Part shown: piece by piece, positions 37,726 to 47,234 of the stretch
Numbering within the stretch: position 1 is the first letter of the stretch
Layout of the letters: every line of letters starts with the position of its first letter
Assembly: GCA_042691655.1 (NCBI GenBank)
Contig: CP170506.1
Coordinates: forward strand, 1,922,001-1,986,000
Reading direction: 5' to 3'
Length of the DNA: 64,000 bases
Source of the DNA: UBA695 sp042691655
GTDB lineage: Bacteria > Verrucomicrobiota > Verrucomicrobiia > Chthoniobacterales > Chthoniobacteraceae
The notes under the pieces: generated by a model
Told to the model about the DNA's origin: nothing
Database searches by the model: none
Seen by the model: only the letters and a program-made list of their open reading frames with translations
Made by a program: the position numbers and the translations under genes

Positions 37726-38372
37726 TGCAGTTGAATGATCTTCGGAGTGCCTGTTGCTCCATTGACAATAAGGGCTGAATCGTCGGCATTGGGCTGGACC
37801 GTTTGCCCGTGGCTTTGACGGAAGCTCACGTCGATCAAGGGAATATAACCGTCATCGGCGGTGGGTGTACCCTTGAGCATGGCTTGGCCCCTCGGGGTAA
37901 AAGTAATGGTGGTTTTCTCAAACCGTGAGGTTCCGGCGGTAAACGAAATGCCGGCGCTATTTAAAGCGACACTGATGGAGGTGCCATCCGTCAGCAGACT
38001 TCTTGTGGAATTTTTCAAGTCATCCCAGTTCGTCATAAGTGCATTTTTGATATGAAGGACGCGGGTGAGATTCATGAGGTTGGAAGCGTTGGCATCGGAG
38101 GTTCCATCGCGTGAATAGACTGCCGCCATGCGGATCTCCCCGGGCGGTGTGGAATTTTGGAAACCAACCCATACATAGGTCCGCCGGGTGATCGCTTCCA
38201 TACGGGCCAGTTCCAGGAGCCCTGCGGCATCGTAAGTTCCCTGTGTTACCATCTGCGCACTCTGCATGCCACGGAAAATAGGGATCGCAACAAATACCAA
38301 CATGACAATGATCCCCATGACCACTAACAACTCAACAAGGGAAAAGCCTTTGACGCGACATCCCTTTTTCAT
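37722..38372 (-). CDS. Verru_Chthon cassette protein D (pseudopilin), cassette 1
   Basis: From ATG 38372 the leader MKKGCRVKG precedes FSLVELLVVMGIIVMLVFVAI: Gly at -1 and Glu at +5, GspH-like. An in-frame ATG at 38417 would give a 24-residue leader and cannot be excluded; the frame open to 38465 begins with TTG. It is the first gene of a six-gene minus-strand operon (D-B-C-A-unknown-GH2-like) and lies divergent from the lacI gene at 38492 with the operator at 38477-38490 between them. Confidence 0.82.
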   Translation of the reverse strand: MKKGCRVKGFSLVELLVVMGIIVMLVFVAIPIFRGMQSAQMVTQGTYDAAGLLELARMEAITRRTYVWVGFQNSTPPGEIRMAAVYSRDGTSDANASNLMNLTRVLHIKNALMTNWDDLKNSTRSLLTDGTSISVALNSAGISFTAGTSRFEKTTITFTPRGQAMLKGTPTADDGYIPLIDVSFRQSHGQTVQPNADDSALIVNGATGTPKIIQLQ

Positions 38373-38476
38373 GGGAATACCGCCGAATGGGTTGAGCCTT
38401 GGGGGAGGGCGTTGCATGGCTATTAAGAACGTCTGCAAGATGCCATTTCCCCCTTGATTTCGCAAAGTAAACCGTG

Positions 38477-38490
38477 TTTATATCGATAGA
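38477..38490. promoter_or_regulatory. Module 1 operator, lacI/cassette 1 divergent region
   Basis: TTTATATCGATAGA ends two bases before the lacI ATG at 38492, so it occupies the place of a ribosome binding site. TTGATT at 38454-38459 with TTTATA at 38477-38482 (17-bp spacer) is a possible promoter, which would make the lacI mRNA leaderless or nearly so. Suggests autorepression. Confidence 0.65.
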
Positions 38491-38491
38491 T

Positions 38492-39511
38492 ATGCCGAGC
38501 CAGAAGGAAATTGCCATCCGCGCGGGGTTGACTCAAGCGACCGTATCTATGGCTTTACGGAATCATCCGGCAATCTGCCTGGCGACGCGCGAGCATGTGC
38601 AGCGGATTGCCAGGGAAATGGGTTATCGGCCCAATCCCTTTGTTGCTTCGCTGATGACACACATCCGCTCTGGTCGCCGTCTTGAGGATCAAGGCACCCT
38701 GGCCGTTATCGTTGACATGTCCCGGGAAGAATGGTTTTCCAGTGAGGTCTACAACTCCCAATACGAAGGGGCTCGTCAACGAGCGGAGCAACTTGGTTAC
38801 AACATGGAGTGTTTCTTTTGGAAGGAGTATGGGACATCGAACCGCCTCGACCGGGTGCTTTATGCACGGGGCATCACCGGTGTTTTATTGGCACCGCCTC
38901 AGAATAGGCCGGAGTCTCCGGTTCGGTTGCGCTGGGAAAACTACGCCTACGCAGCCATCGCCTACTCGTGGCCTGACCTCGTGGTGCATCGTTCTGCTAC
39001 CCACCATCGCCACAATGTCGACATGGTTTATCGCGAGCTTCTCTTGCGTGGCTACAAACGGATCGGCCTGTGCCTTCCAACGGCTGCCGTGGAAGGAGTG
39101 GATGCGAATTGGCTGGCTGGGTTTCTGATATGGCAACAAAAATTTCCCCCTGAAGCGCGCATTCCATTACTCGTAACGGAGTCCCTCAAAAAAGATTGGG
39201 AGAAATGCTTCCACTGGTTTAAATCCCACAAGCCCGATGTTGTGGTCGGGATCAAAGGCGATGAAAAACAATGGATGGATGCTCTCGGTCTGCGTATTCC
39301 AGACGATGTGGGCCTCGCCTGCATCAATCGATCCCGGACAACGCCCTTCAGCGGCGTTATAGAGAACCACGAAGCCGTGGGGGCCTCTGCGGCCGACTTG
39401 CTTATCCATCAAATCCAAAGCAACGAACGTGGTTTCGTAGTCCACCCGCAGTTACTGCTTCTCGACGGCACTTGGGTGGAGGGAACTTCTTTGCGCGCCC
39501 GGAAGTCGTAA
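38492..39511 (+). CDS. LacI family transcriptional regulator, module 1
   Basis: 339 residues. The N-terminal HTH reads KEIAIRAGLTQATVSMALRNHPAI, with recognition helix starting T-Q; the hinge region and a LacI/GalR sensor domain follow (GTLAVIVDMS, GVLLAPPQN, YRELLLRGYKRIGLCLP, PDVVVGIKGDEKQWMDALG, DVGLACINRS). ATG 38492 is chosen; the open frame begins two codons inside the operator at a GTG that would cut nothing useful. Likely binds the TTTATANCGATARA sites listed here and senses a sugar. Divergent from the pseudopilin operon and followed by the GH29-like gene. Confidence 0.9.
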   Translation: MPSQKEIAIRAGLTQATVSMALRNHPAICLATREHVQRIAREMGYRPNPFVASLMTHIRSGRRLEDQGTLAVIVDMSREEWFSSEVYNSQYEGARQRAEQLGYNMECFFWKEYGTSNRLDRVLYARGITGVLLAPPQNRPESPVRLRWENYAYAAIAYSWPDLVVHRSATHHRHNVDMVYRELLLRGYKRIGLCLPTAAVEGVDANWLAGFLIWQQKFPPEARIPLLVTESLKKDWEKCFHWFKSHKPDVVVGIKGDEKQWMDALGLRIPDDVGLACINRSRTTPFSGVIENHEAVGASAADLLIHQIQSNERGFVVHPQLLLLDGTWVEGTSLRARKS

Positions 39512-39540
39512 GCCTTCGCACTTGAGCCATTCAGCGGGAG

Positions 39541-39554
39541 TTTAACGATATAAA
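39541..39554. promoter_or_regulatory. Module 1 operator, upstream of GH29-like gene
   Basis: Minus strand TTTATATCGTTAAA; with flanks it has 5-bp perfect arms GTTTA/TAAAC. It lies between lacI (stop 39511) and the ATG at 39719. Confidence 0.6.
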
Positions 39555-39718
39555 CTGGCTTCCGCTCGCATGCCTGCTGAGGTTGCTTATGTTTCAGGCC
39601 ATGCATTGCCCCTTGAAGCCCGGAACCGCGCCCCTTCTCATCCCGCGGAGTTCCGATAGCCGGGAATTCGGGTTCTTTGCGGCGCTGGGAAGGATTTCTT
39701 TCAAATCGAATACTGCAT

Positions 39719-40705
39719 ATGCAAACGAACAACGATACGCCGATCTTAACTTGGCTTGGAGAAGCGGGCTGGGGGCTCATGTTTCACTACATCGATAAGC
39801 CTGCCAGTAGCAATGTCGCTTCTCTGACGACGCCGGAGGAATGGAACCGGCGGGTGGACTCATTCGATGTTCCTCGCTTTGTCCGGGCCGTAAAGGAAAC
39901 TCGCGCCGGATATGTTATTTTCACCATCGGGCAGAATACCGGGCATTTCTGTTCTCCGAATGCGGTCTATGACGGAATTACCGGCATCCGCCCATCCAAG
40001 CTTTCCTGGCGTGATTTGATTGCCGAAGTTGCGGAGGCGCTACTGCCCGAGGTGAGGCTGATTGCTTATCTGCCCAGCTTTGCTCCGGCCAGCGATGCGG
40101 TCGCGGTCGAGCGCTTCCGGCTTGTGCCGCCGTGGGATTGCAGCGCCTCGGGGCTCCCCCCCAACCCCGACGGGGTAGCTCTTGCCGACGAAAAACTTTC
40201 CGAGTTCCAGCGCAAATGGGAGGCAGTTGTGGCGGAGTGGGGCGCACGCTGGGGCAAGCGTGTCGCGGGCTGGTGGATTGACGGCTGCTATTTCTCGGAG
40301 AAGATGTATGGTGGGGAAGAACCCAATGGCGACTCTTTCGCGCGGGCATTGCGGTCTGGAAATCCGGATCGGATTCTAGCTTTCAATACTGGAACCGCCA
40401 CCCCTTTCAAACGAGTAACGGGGGAACAAGATTACACCGCAGGGGAAGTCTCCAACAAGTTTCCCGTGCCCAACAAATGGGAGCCCTTGAGTAGCGAAAT
40501 CGACGGGATGCAAACGCATATCCTGAGCTATCTGGGCGACTGGTGGGGCGAGGGGGAGCCGCGTTTTGAGGCTATCTGGATAAAGAGCTACACCCGGTTG
40601 GTCAATCGCGTCGGAGGAGCGATGACTTGGGATGTGCCGATTGGCGCAGATGGAGCCATCCCTTCCGTGTTTCTCGACCAGTTGGCGCAACTCAGTGAAA
40701 ACTAG
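39719..40705 (+). CDS. GH29-like (alpha-L-fucosidase-like) TIM-barrel protein
   Basis: 328 residues from ATG 39719. GWGLMFHYID, FVRAVKETRAGYVIFTIGQNTGHFCSPN and GWWIDGCYF (Asp188) follow the order of the GH29 N-terminal barrel, where the nucleophile Asp lies in the W-x-D-G block. The usual second half, with the C-terminal beta domain, is absent, so it is shorter than typical fucosidases (about 450 residues). No signal peptide. The open frame to 39677 adds residues without conserved pattern. Substrate uncertain; fucose is only the family default. Confidence 0.7.
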   Translation: MQTNNDTPILTWLGEAGWGLMFHYIDKPASSNVASLTTPEEWNRRVDSFDVPRFVRAVKETRAGYVIFTIGQNTGHFCSPNAVYDGITGIRPSKLSWRDLIAEVAEALLPEVRLIAYLPSFAPASDAVAVERFRLVPPWDCSASGLPPNPDGVALADEKLSEFQRKWEAVVAEWGARWGKRVAGWWIDGCYFSEKMYGGEEPNGDSFARALRSGNPDRILAFNTGTATPFKRVTGEQDYTAGEVSNKFPVPNKWEPLSSEIDGMQTHILSYLGDWWGEGEPRFEAIWIKSYTRLVNRVGGAMTWDVPIGADGAIPSVFLDQLAQLSEN

Positions 40706-40885
40706 ACCGCTCCCTTCGACGCCCGCTACGCCAACGACAGATGGACGTCGCGGATCGTGCCGATGAAAAAGAGAAATCTTTACGATGGAATCGCCGAACA
40801 ATGCGCGGCCGGCATGCTCGGTATCTCCGGGTAATGCGGTGCGCATGATTTTCTCATCTCACCCATCCCTGCCATATACAAATCC

Positions 40886-42283
40886 ATGACCCCCTCTCTA
40901 TCCCCTAATCCCATGACCGCCGCCAATCCGTCGGCGGCGACCTACCACTGCGGCTCGCTGGTGTATTCCCGTCGTGAGCTGGGTCTGCTGTTCCTGTTTC
41001 TTTTCGGGGGGGATTTCGCGTTCGTTTTCTTCGAGTATATCTTCGGAAAATACTTACCGCTTTATCTCGGGGAATTGAAGGCGTCGAACATGTTGATTGG
41101 CCTGATGAGTGGCAGTTTTGCCGGAATTGTGAACATCTTTTTTCTGCCTAATATCAGCGTGTGGAGCGACGGCTTTCGCAGCCGCCTGGGGCGGCGCATC
41201 CCTTTTCTTCTGGTGGCCGCGCCGCTAACCGTGTTTGCGTGTCTTATCTCTGGATTTGCGCCCGAGATCGCTGGGTTTCTGTATCGCAACGTGACGGCAG
41301 CCTGGGCACCGTCCCTGTCTGAAAATACCTTGATCCTGGGCGTGCTCTGCATGTCGGCGGCGCTGTATCACTTCTTCAACATGATCCTTGTGAACGCCTA
41401 CAACTGGCTCCTGAAGGACGTGATTCCCGATCAGTTGATGGCACGCGTCCTGGCGTGGTTCCGCATCGTGGGCGCCTTCGGGGCGCTTGCCTTTTTGTGG
41501 CTGGTCTTCCCCCACATCATGGAATATAGGAAGGCGGTGTTTGCCGGAGTGGGGGCATTCTACCTTCTGGTTTTTTCCATTATGTGCCTGCGGGTGAAGG
41601 AGGGGGAGTATCCTCCCGTGCCCCCGGGGAAAAAGCCGACGATGCTCCGGTCCTTCGCCCTGTATTTCCGAGAGTGTGTATCGATACCGATCTACCGCAA
41701 CTTTTTCATCGTCTGCGTGTGTGTAAACCTTGGCGTGAGCTGCGCTGGCGCGTTCATCACCCTGTTCATGCGCGAAACCTTAACGCTTGATATGCAAACC
41801 ATCGGCACGAATCTGACTTGGTCGACCATCGCTATCACACTCACCTATTTTCCGGTCGGATGGCTATGCGACAAGATCAATCCGCTTCTGATCACGTTGG
41901 TCAGCCTGCCCATGTATGCAATCGTCTCGATCCTGGCGATGTTGCTGGTTCACGAGAAGACAGGGATGATTACGTATTGGATCGTCATCGCGATCCCCTC
42001 GGTCGGATGGTCCCTCGGTTCCTTTGCCACGATGATGAAGCTGTTTCCCTCCGAAAAATTCGGCCAATTCTCGTCGGGGCTCAATGTATTCGGGTGTGGT
42101 GCGCTGATATTTGGAAACATGCTCATCGGGCAACTGATGGATTTTATGCACAGCGACTACCGATTTGCGTTTCTGTGGACCGCATTTTTCCTCGGCTTGG
42201 CGATTGTGCCGATGGTGGTTGTCTGGCGCACCTGGATGCAGCTTGGCGGTCACGATAATTATGTGCCGCCCATGCCTTCTTGA
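40886..42283 (+). CDS. MFS sugar transporter (GPH/SLC45-like), module 1
   Basis: 465 residues, about 12 membrane segments, with WSDGFRSRLGRRIPFLL between helices 2 and 3. It is a clear paralogue of the transporter at 7385-8860 over the whole length (for example FFEYIFGKYLPLYL versus FFESIFGRFIPLYL) but has a shorter N-terminus. ATG 40913 is an alternative start. It is 180 bp downstream of the GH29-like gene and probably imports the oligosaccharide recognised by module 1 enzymes. Confidence 0.88.
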   Translation: MTPSLSPNPMTAANPSAATYHCGSLVYSRRELGLLFLFLFGGDFAFVFFEYIFGKYLPLYLGELKASNMLIGLMSGSFAGIVNIFFLPNISVWSDGFRSRLGRRIPFLLVAAPLTVFACLISGFAPEIAGFLYRNVTAAWAPSLSENTLILGVLCMSAALYHFFNMILVNAYNWLLKDVIPDQLMARVLAWFRIVGAFGALAFLWLVFPHIMEYRKAVFAGVGAFYLLVFSIMCLRVKEGEYPPVPPGKKPTMLRSFALYFRECVSIPIYRNFFIVCVCVNLGVSCAGAFITLFMRETLTLDMQTIGTNLTWSTIAITLTYFPVGWLCDKINPLLITLVSLPMYAIVSILAMLLVHEKTGMITYWIVIAIPSVGWSLGSFATMMKLFPSEKFGQFSSGLNVFGCGALIFGNMLIGQLMDFMHSDYRFAFLWTAFFLGLAIVPMVVVWRTWMQLGGHDNYVPPMPS

Positions 42284-42713
42284 ACCATGACATATCCCGT
42301 AGTCCGTATACGGAACCGCCGGAATAAAGACTGATGCCTGTTCGATACCTACTACCTGATCCATGCCCGACCCGATGGGCGCTAATTTAGGGCGGATTGG
42401 GGACGATTCGCGGGGGCCTGTTTTGCGGATTTTAGCGGCTGGTTTCGTGCCCTCAAAATAATAACGACACACTAACGATGACTCAATACGTGAGCGACGT
42501 GGCTTTATGATTTTGCCGTGAAATCCGCCACCCCGTTTTTCAAATGCTTCGGTCCTTTGCTATTTGGAAAACCACCCGCGCAGGTTTCCGCACCCGTTCG
42601 GTGACGCTTGTGACCACGGTGCTCGACCGTGTGGTGCAAAAACTCAGCGCAATCGGAAGTCTCTTGGAATTAGAGGATAGAACACTTGAAGTTTCGATAA
42701 CTTCGTTCCGCTT
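42284..42713. other. Gene-free stretch before the transposase graveyard
   Basis: No gene supported. A 12-bp perfect palindrome TCCGTATACGGA lies at 42303-42314, 20 bp past the MFS stop; it lacks a T-run and could be an operator or a chance match. The right border near 42714 matches the 3' border of the 16.3-kb transposase remnant. Confidence 0.5.
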
Positions 42714-43766
42714 TCAGGCGGCTTTGCAGTAATAATGTCGCAAAAGCCCGCCCAGCCGGGACTCGCACTCGACCTCCGCGGGCTCGGGCGGGCTGGGGTC
42801 TGGAGGAGGAATTGCAAAAATACAAATGGGCTTGTTTTCCAGACCTTGATGCGGACGGACCGTGTTGTAGTAGACTTCCCCCGGCTTTGGCGAGCCCCCT
42901 CCACCAACGATCGCGACCGCAAACGCATGGCCCGCTTGATCCTTGAAGACGTCACATTGAAGCGCGACCAGAGCTCAGAACGAACCGTTCTGCAAATGCG
43001 TTCAGGTTGGGCGACGCAAAGGGAAGCCGCTTCACCTTGATCCCCTCCCCTCTAAAAACTTCGTCGAATTTCTCCGTGAACTTGGTATCACCATCCTTTA
43101 GGAGATAAGTGGCCTTTTCTCCCCTTTCGGCCAGTTCCATTACGAGATTGCGCGCCTGCTGTTCAACCCATGGGCCGTTCGGCTGGCAGGTCATTCCTGA
43201 AACCTTTACCCGCCGGGTTCCGACGTGGATGAAAAACAGGATGTAATAGGTCACTTTGCCGAATCCGGTCCACACGTCCTTGGTAAAGAAGTCGCACGCA
43301 TACAGCGTGTCGATGAGCGGTCCCAGTCCCCCTTCACGCGGTTCGGGCTTGGATGAAACCCGTTCTGGATAAGGATCTTCTTGATCGTGTTGGTCGCCAC
43401 CGTGATCCCGAGTTTCTTTAGCTCGCCCTGGATTCGGGCGTATCCCCAGCCGGTCTCTTCCACAATCGGCGGCCGACCCGGATGCCGGGGCTTCTGCGCC
43501 CGCATCTTCCCGGACTTCTCCTCACGCACCCACCGCAGGAATGTCTTGTAGTTGACGGCCGAGAGCAGCTCCTGGATCGCGTTGCCCAGGGGCGCGCCCA
43601 AGCGGACCAGAAGCGAGCGTTCGGCGGGAGTGGTCTGAATTTGCTTTGGCAGCCGGGATCGAAGAATCTGGTTCTCTGCATTGAGATAGGATATCTCGCG
43701 AAGGAGAACCAACTGGGTCGTGTGGAGCAGAAAAGCAAGGAGTGGATTTTGACGGACTCTGGACAT
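42714..43766 (-). pseudogene. Transposase of an IS3-like (rve) element, decayed
   Basis: Reading from 43766: an N-terminal part (ERSLLVRLGAPLGNAIQELL, GWGYARIQGELKKLG, HTH-like) breaks near 43325, then resumes in another frame with IDTLYACDFFTKDVWTGFG and DGDTKFTEKFDEVFRGEG (integrase core with its catalytic Asp). After NAFAERFV about 30 residues are replaced by foreign DNA. The frame finally resumes with VYYNTVRPHQGLENKPI and ends VECESRLGGLLRHYYCKAA. At least one frameshift and one internal replacement make it non-functional. The same family left the remnant at 16292-16657. Confidence 0.82.
42897..42977 (+). pseudogene. Recombinase C-terminal scrap inside the transposase
   Basis: Plus-strand RDRKRMARLILEDVTLKRD matches the terminal segment typical of large serine recombinases. 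It replaces about 84 bp of the transposase catalytic region, in the opposite orientation. Very short, so the assignment rests on one pattern. Confidence 0.45.
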
Positions 43767-44139
43767 CGAAAAAGCGCTTAAAGAAGGTGGTCAAACAGGC
43801 GGTTTTTCGATATGAGAATTTAAGCCGTCGAAAAAAGGAGTTTATAGAGGCAACGCGAGGAAGAACAAGGTTTTTGCATACCGCTCAAATCCTGCAGAAA
43901 CGGCAAGGCGGTCGGAGGGGAAGCAACGGCTGGGCGCATAACCAGAAAAGGCCTTTCCGCACAATCGAAATAGCCGACTATCTCGACCGTTTCGAACTAG
44001 AGAATCTGGATGCTATTAACCGAGAACGACTTTTCGGAAAACCATCGGAACCCGGAAAGGATTCGAAACTATTGTAAGTTGTTCTGGCTGAAGATAAATT
44101 CACAGAGATACCAGAGAAGCCATTTCGAAGAGAGGTGTG

Positions 44140-44250
44140 CATGGGGAGACTCGCTCTTGATCGACCGAACGAACCGTTCGGGAAAAGCGTTCAGGTTCGG
44201 CGACTCCGGAGGAAGGCGCACCCAGGCGGACCAGAAGCCGGGCGCTGTCG
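44140..44250 (-). pseudogene. Third transposase scrap, internally deleted
   Basis: Minus-strand frames give ARLLVRLGAP (N-terminal motif) followed almost directly by SPNLNAFPERFVRSIKSE (C-terminal motif), so most of the transposase between them is gone. The surrounding 43767-44139 and 44251-44360 hold no gene I can support. Confidence 0.6.
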
Positions 44251-44360
44251 ATGTCGGTCACCTCGCCCAAAAAGCTGGGCAACAAGAGCGAAACGCAGGA
44301 ACGCCACGCCCACAACGGTAACCGAGGCCCGTGTGGTTTGATGTCCAGGATCGGCCTCTA

Positions 44361-47234
44361 TCACGGGGTTAGATTGCGGAAATATATCGTCCTGAATCGA
44401 ATTTTTTGGGTGCTCGGATTTTGATATCGTTCAATATTCGCTTGGAGTCGTTGCTCGCCGGTAACGATCAGGCTTTCGTCGGGCTTTTGTTTGATGGCCT
44501 GGCCGATGGTGTAGATGCTAAAGACACTGCCGCGCGCGGTGATCAGGTTGGCAATGCCCCGCACGACTTCCTCGGTTGCTTCGCCGCCATCGGCCACGCC
44601 TTTGATTTCAACGACTTCGCCCTGGGAATCGTAGGCATTGATCTTTTCCGTGGTATATTTTGTGGCGTCTCCATAATCCTTTCCTGGGTTGGTGCCGGTT
44701 GCCAGGGTGTGATTGTAAATGTTGCGCGCTATTTCTTCCGCTTCGGAGGAAGATAAAATATTGCTCGATGTGTTACTTTTTAGCACGCCTTCAAACAGTG
44801 CCTTGAGTGGGTATATTCTTTGTACCGGGACGGTGATTCCATTCGGGTTTCCAAACGGTTGCGTTTGCGCATTCATATTGATGCGGCCTGCGATGGTTGT
44901 GGTGTGGGGGAAAAATACGTTGGCGGCCGTGCTGGAAAAATCCACTGGGGCAGCGAAGAGGTCCATGAAGGCCCAGTCGGGTACGGTTTTGGTGTCGCTG
45001 TAGTTGTTGGGCTGGAGACGAATCGTTCGCCAGGAAACGCTTTTCTTGGCGCGGTTGATCCCGGTGTGGATATAGCCGAGTTCCCCCGGTGAGCTTACCA
45101 GTCCCGTGGGATTTTGTGCGGAGCCTTTCGGGAAGGGCATGTAGAGGCTGGCGTCGGAGATGGCACCGCTGGAGTCAGTGTCCTGTTGCGGGCTGACCGA
45201 AGTGACCGAAGTGGTTCCAACAGAACAGATAGAATTTACCGCTCCGAAGGTGTTGCTGCCGGATGTGCCGGGCTGCCAGTCTCCCGAATTCGAAGCGCCG
45301 CCTCCATACAGGTTGCACCGGGGATCGTCGACTTCGAGGGAGTGGATGCCGGTGTCGGCAACGCCTTCGGGATCGAGCGGGCAGACCAAGCCGTAACCGC
45401 CTTGCCAGTTGCGCAATTGAGGTACGACTTGCAATGAGCCCTGTGTACCGCTCCATTTGACGATGACTGCAAGTTGAGTGGGGCGGGACGAAAAGATTCC
45501 CCAACTGGGCTGTTTCCCGTTGTAGACGATTTTGCGGGTGACCGTGAGGTATTCGCCTACCTTTAGCTTGGTTGTTCCCGTGGAGCATTCACTGGCGGTG
45601 ACGGTAGATTGTGCCCCTTGGGGCGCGTTGCCGCCAGTGCTTGGGTTCTGATAGGTTGCGCTAAAGCCGAACCCGGATGCTCCGAGGTCGACTTCGTCCA
45701 ACCCATAGTTTTTGGGCAGGTAAAACTCGACTTTTATTTTGGTGTCGAAGGTTTGGTTTTTGGTGGCTTCCGAAACGGCAGTGATGGTATCGAACCAAAC
45801 GCCCACTTCGGTGATGAGGGGCATGCGGGTGAAGCCCACAAAACAGGAGGGCACTCGTCCATTGTTTGTCGCCGAAGTGGAAAAATCCGTCAGAATATGC
45901 GGAATGGAAGCGCCGCTTTCCGTGGTGACGAATGTTCCGTCGAAATACCCTTGCAGGGGCGGCACCAGGGGGAAGGCCGATTCTTTGCATCGCACATAGT
46001 CGATGATCTCGAGAGCAAATTGCGCCAGTCCGCTGCTGTCGTTGTTGTAATATTTTTTCTGAAAGCTGTCCGATCCGGATACCATGGGCCAGTCGGTGCG
46101 TTGCATGTATTTGATCAACAGGTTGACGGTGGCGCTGAGTTTGGTCTCGTCGATGACGGAGTTGGTTTCCGAGGTGCTTCCTCCGGGGTCTGTGTTGTCG
46201 GTTTTGAGGATGTCGAGGAAATAAGGCGCGCCGTAGTCTGGATCGATGAGCAGGTTTCCGTTGGCATCTCTGGGTGCGTATTTTTTTTGCGTAGTGAGAA
46301 CGATACGCGGTTTGTTGAAAAATGTGGTGTTGGGGTCGTGGTTGTAGTGGGTGACGTCGAATTTGTTGGCGTTGATCGCTCTTGCGATGTCGGCGCTGAG
46401 TTGACGCGCGTCGTAGGGCGAGTTGAACAGGCGTTTGATGGTGGTGTAGTTGTCGGTGGTTACCGCGGCGTGGATCTTGTCGGCGAGGGCTTCGGGCATT
46501 GAACCGGAAAGGCTGGGCAGATTGATATTCGACGGGTGCCCCTGAGTGATGGAGGGAGTGCTTCCGCCGGAGGCGCTCCGCTTCCAGGCGAGGTTGTAGT
46601 TTACTTTGCTGCTTTCGTCGTCGGCCCAGTAGGCGTAGCGGCCCACGATGGGATTGGTGGTGCTGGTCAATACCGGCGGATCGGATGGATCCTCGGAACC
46701 GTCCTGCCGGATGTAGATCCACCGGAGGGGCAGTTCGACAACGCCGCTGGAGGAGTCAAGCGGGTTTCTGGGTTGATCCGTGATGAGGTAGGTGCAGGGG
46801 TTTTGATCCTGCAAAATCTGGGTATTAAGATTCGGCGGGCGCAGAGATCCTGATTGGCTTGATGAGGCGGTGCCGGAATAGAGTTCGACCGCCCGGGTCA
46901 GGGGGCCGAATGTGGTGCCGGTTGTAACTATGCTGCCTGACATGGATCCCGACGATAGAATCAGCCCGGGGAAACTCACCCAGCTAATGTTTGTGTCGGC
47001 GATTTCTCTTTTGAGCAGGCCTATCGTTCTTTCGATGCCCATTTGCGCAAAGTAGGTGGCGCGATTCCGTTCGAGATGGCTGTGAGAGGAGACCCGTTCG
47101 ACGCGCATGGTGGCAAGCAGCCCCACGATGACGATGGTGATGATGGCAAGGGTGATGAGCGTGATCACCAGCGCGATAGCGTTGCGCCGTATGGCGGGCC
47201 TAAGTAGTCCTGGGGATGACATAAACGGCTTCAT
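44361..47234 (-). CDS. Verru_Chthon cassette protein A (GspK/PilX-like), cassette 2
   Basis: 957 residues. Leader ending RRNA, then IALVITLITLAIITIVIVGLL with no Glu at +5, like GspK. The -1 residue is Ala, unlike Gly in cassette 1. The extracytoplasmic domain is large and Ser/Thr/Asn-rich, with NQWxxx-type loops and a GspK-like end (GEQRLQANIERYQ). Start overlaps the cassette C stop (ATGA). Last gene of the four-gene operon; downstream lies the transposase graveyard rather than further operon genes. Confidence 0.82.
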   Translation of the reverse strand: MKPFMSSPGLLRPAIRRNAIALVITLITLAIITIVIVGLLATMRVERVSSHSHLERNRATYFAQMGIERTIGLLKREIADTNISWVSFPGLILSSGSMSGSIVTTGTTFGPLTRAVELYSGTASSSQSGSLRPPNLNTQILQDQNPCTYLITDQPRNPLDSSSGVVELPLRWIYIRQDGSEDPSDPPVLTSTTNPIVGRYAYWADDESSKVNYNLAWKRSASGGSTPSITQGHPSNINLPSLSGSMPEALADKIHAAVTTDNYTTIKRLFNSPYDARQLSADIARAINANKFDVTHYNHDPNTTFFNKPRIVLTTQKKYAPRDANGNLLIDPDYGAPYFLDILKTDNTDPGGSTSETNSVIDETKLSATVNLLIKYMQRTDWPMVSGSDSFQKKYYNNDSSGLAQFALEIIDYVRCKESAFPLVPPLQGYFDGTFVTTESGASIPHILTDFSTSATNNGRVPSCFVGFTRMPLITEVGVWFDTITAVSEATKNQTFDTKIKVEFYLPKNYGLDEVDLGASGFGFSATYQNPSTGGNAPQGAQSTVTASECSTGTTKLKVGEYLTVTRKIVYNGKQPSWGIFSSRPTQLAVIVKWSGTQGSLQVVPQLRNWQGGYGLVCPLDPEGVADTGIHSLEVDDPRCNLYGGGASNSGDWQPGTSGSNTFGAVNSICSVGTTSVTSVSPQQDTDSSGAISDASLYMPFPKGSAQNPTGLVSSPGELGYIHTGINRAKKSVSWRTIRLQPNNYSDTKTVPDWAFMDLFAAPVDFSSTAANVFFPHTTTIAGRINMNAQTQPFGNPNGITVPVQRIYPLKALFEGVLKSNTSSNILSSSEAEEIARNIYNHTLATGTNPGKDYGDATKYTTEKINAYDSQGEVVEIKGVADGGEATEEVVRGIANLITARGSVFSIYTIGQAIKQKPDESLIVTGEQRLQANIERYQNPSTQKIRFRTIYFRNLTP

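Noticed and set aside
42303..42314. Palindrome TCCGTATACGGA as a terminator
   Set aside because: No loop and no T-run; a 12-bp palindrome can occur by chance in a window of this size.
43742..44077. 111-residue plus-strand frame next to the transposase remnant
   Set aside because: No family pattern and located in scrambled mobile-element DNA; not supportable as a gene.
45609..46722. Long frames on both strands inside cassette protein A2
   Set aside because: Shadows of the 957-residue gene; very high Arg/His/Gln or Gly/Val content typical of antisense frames.
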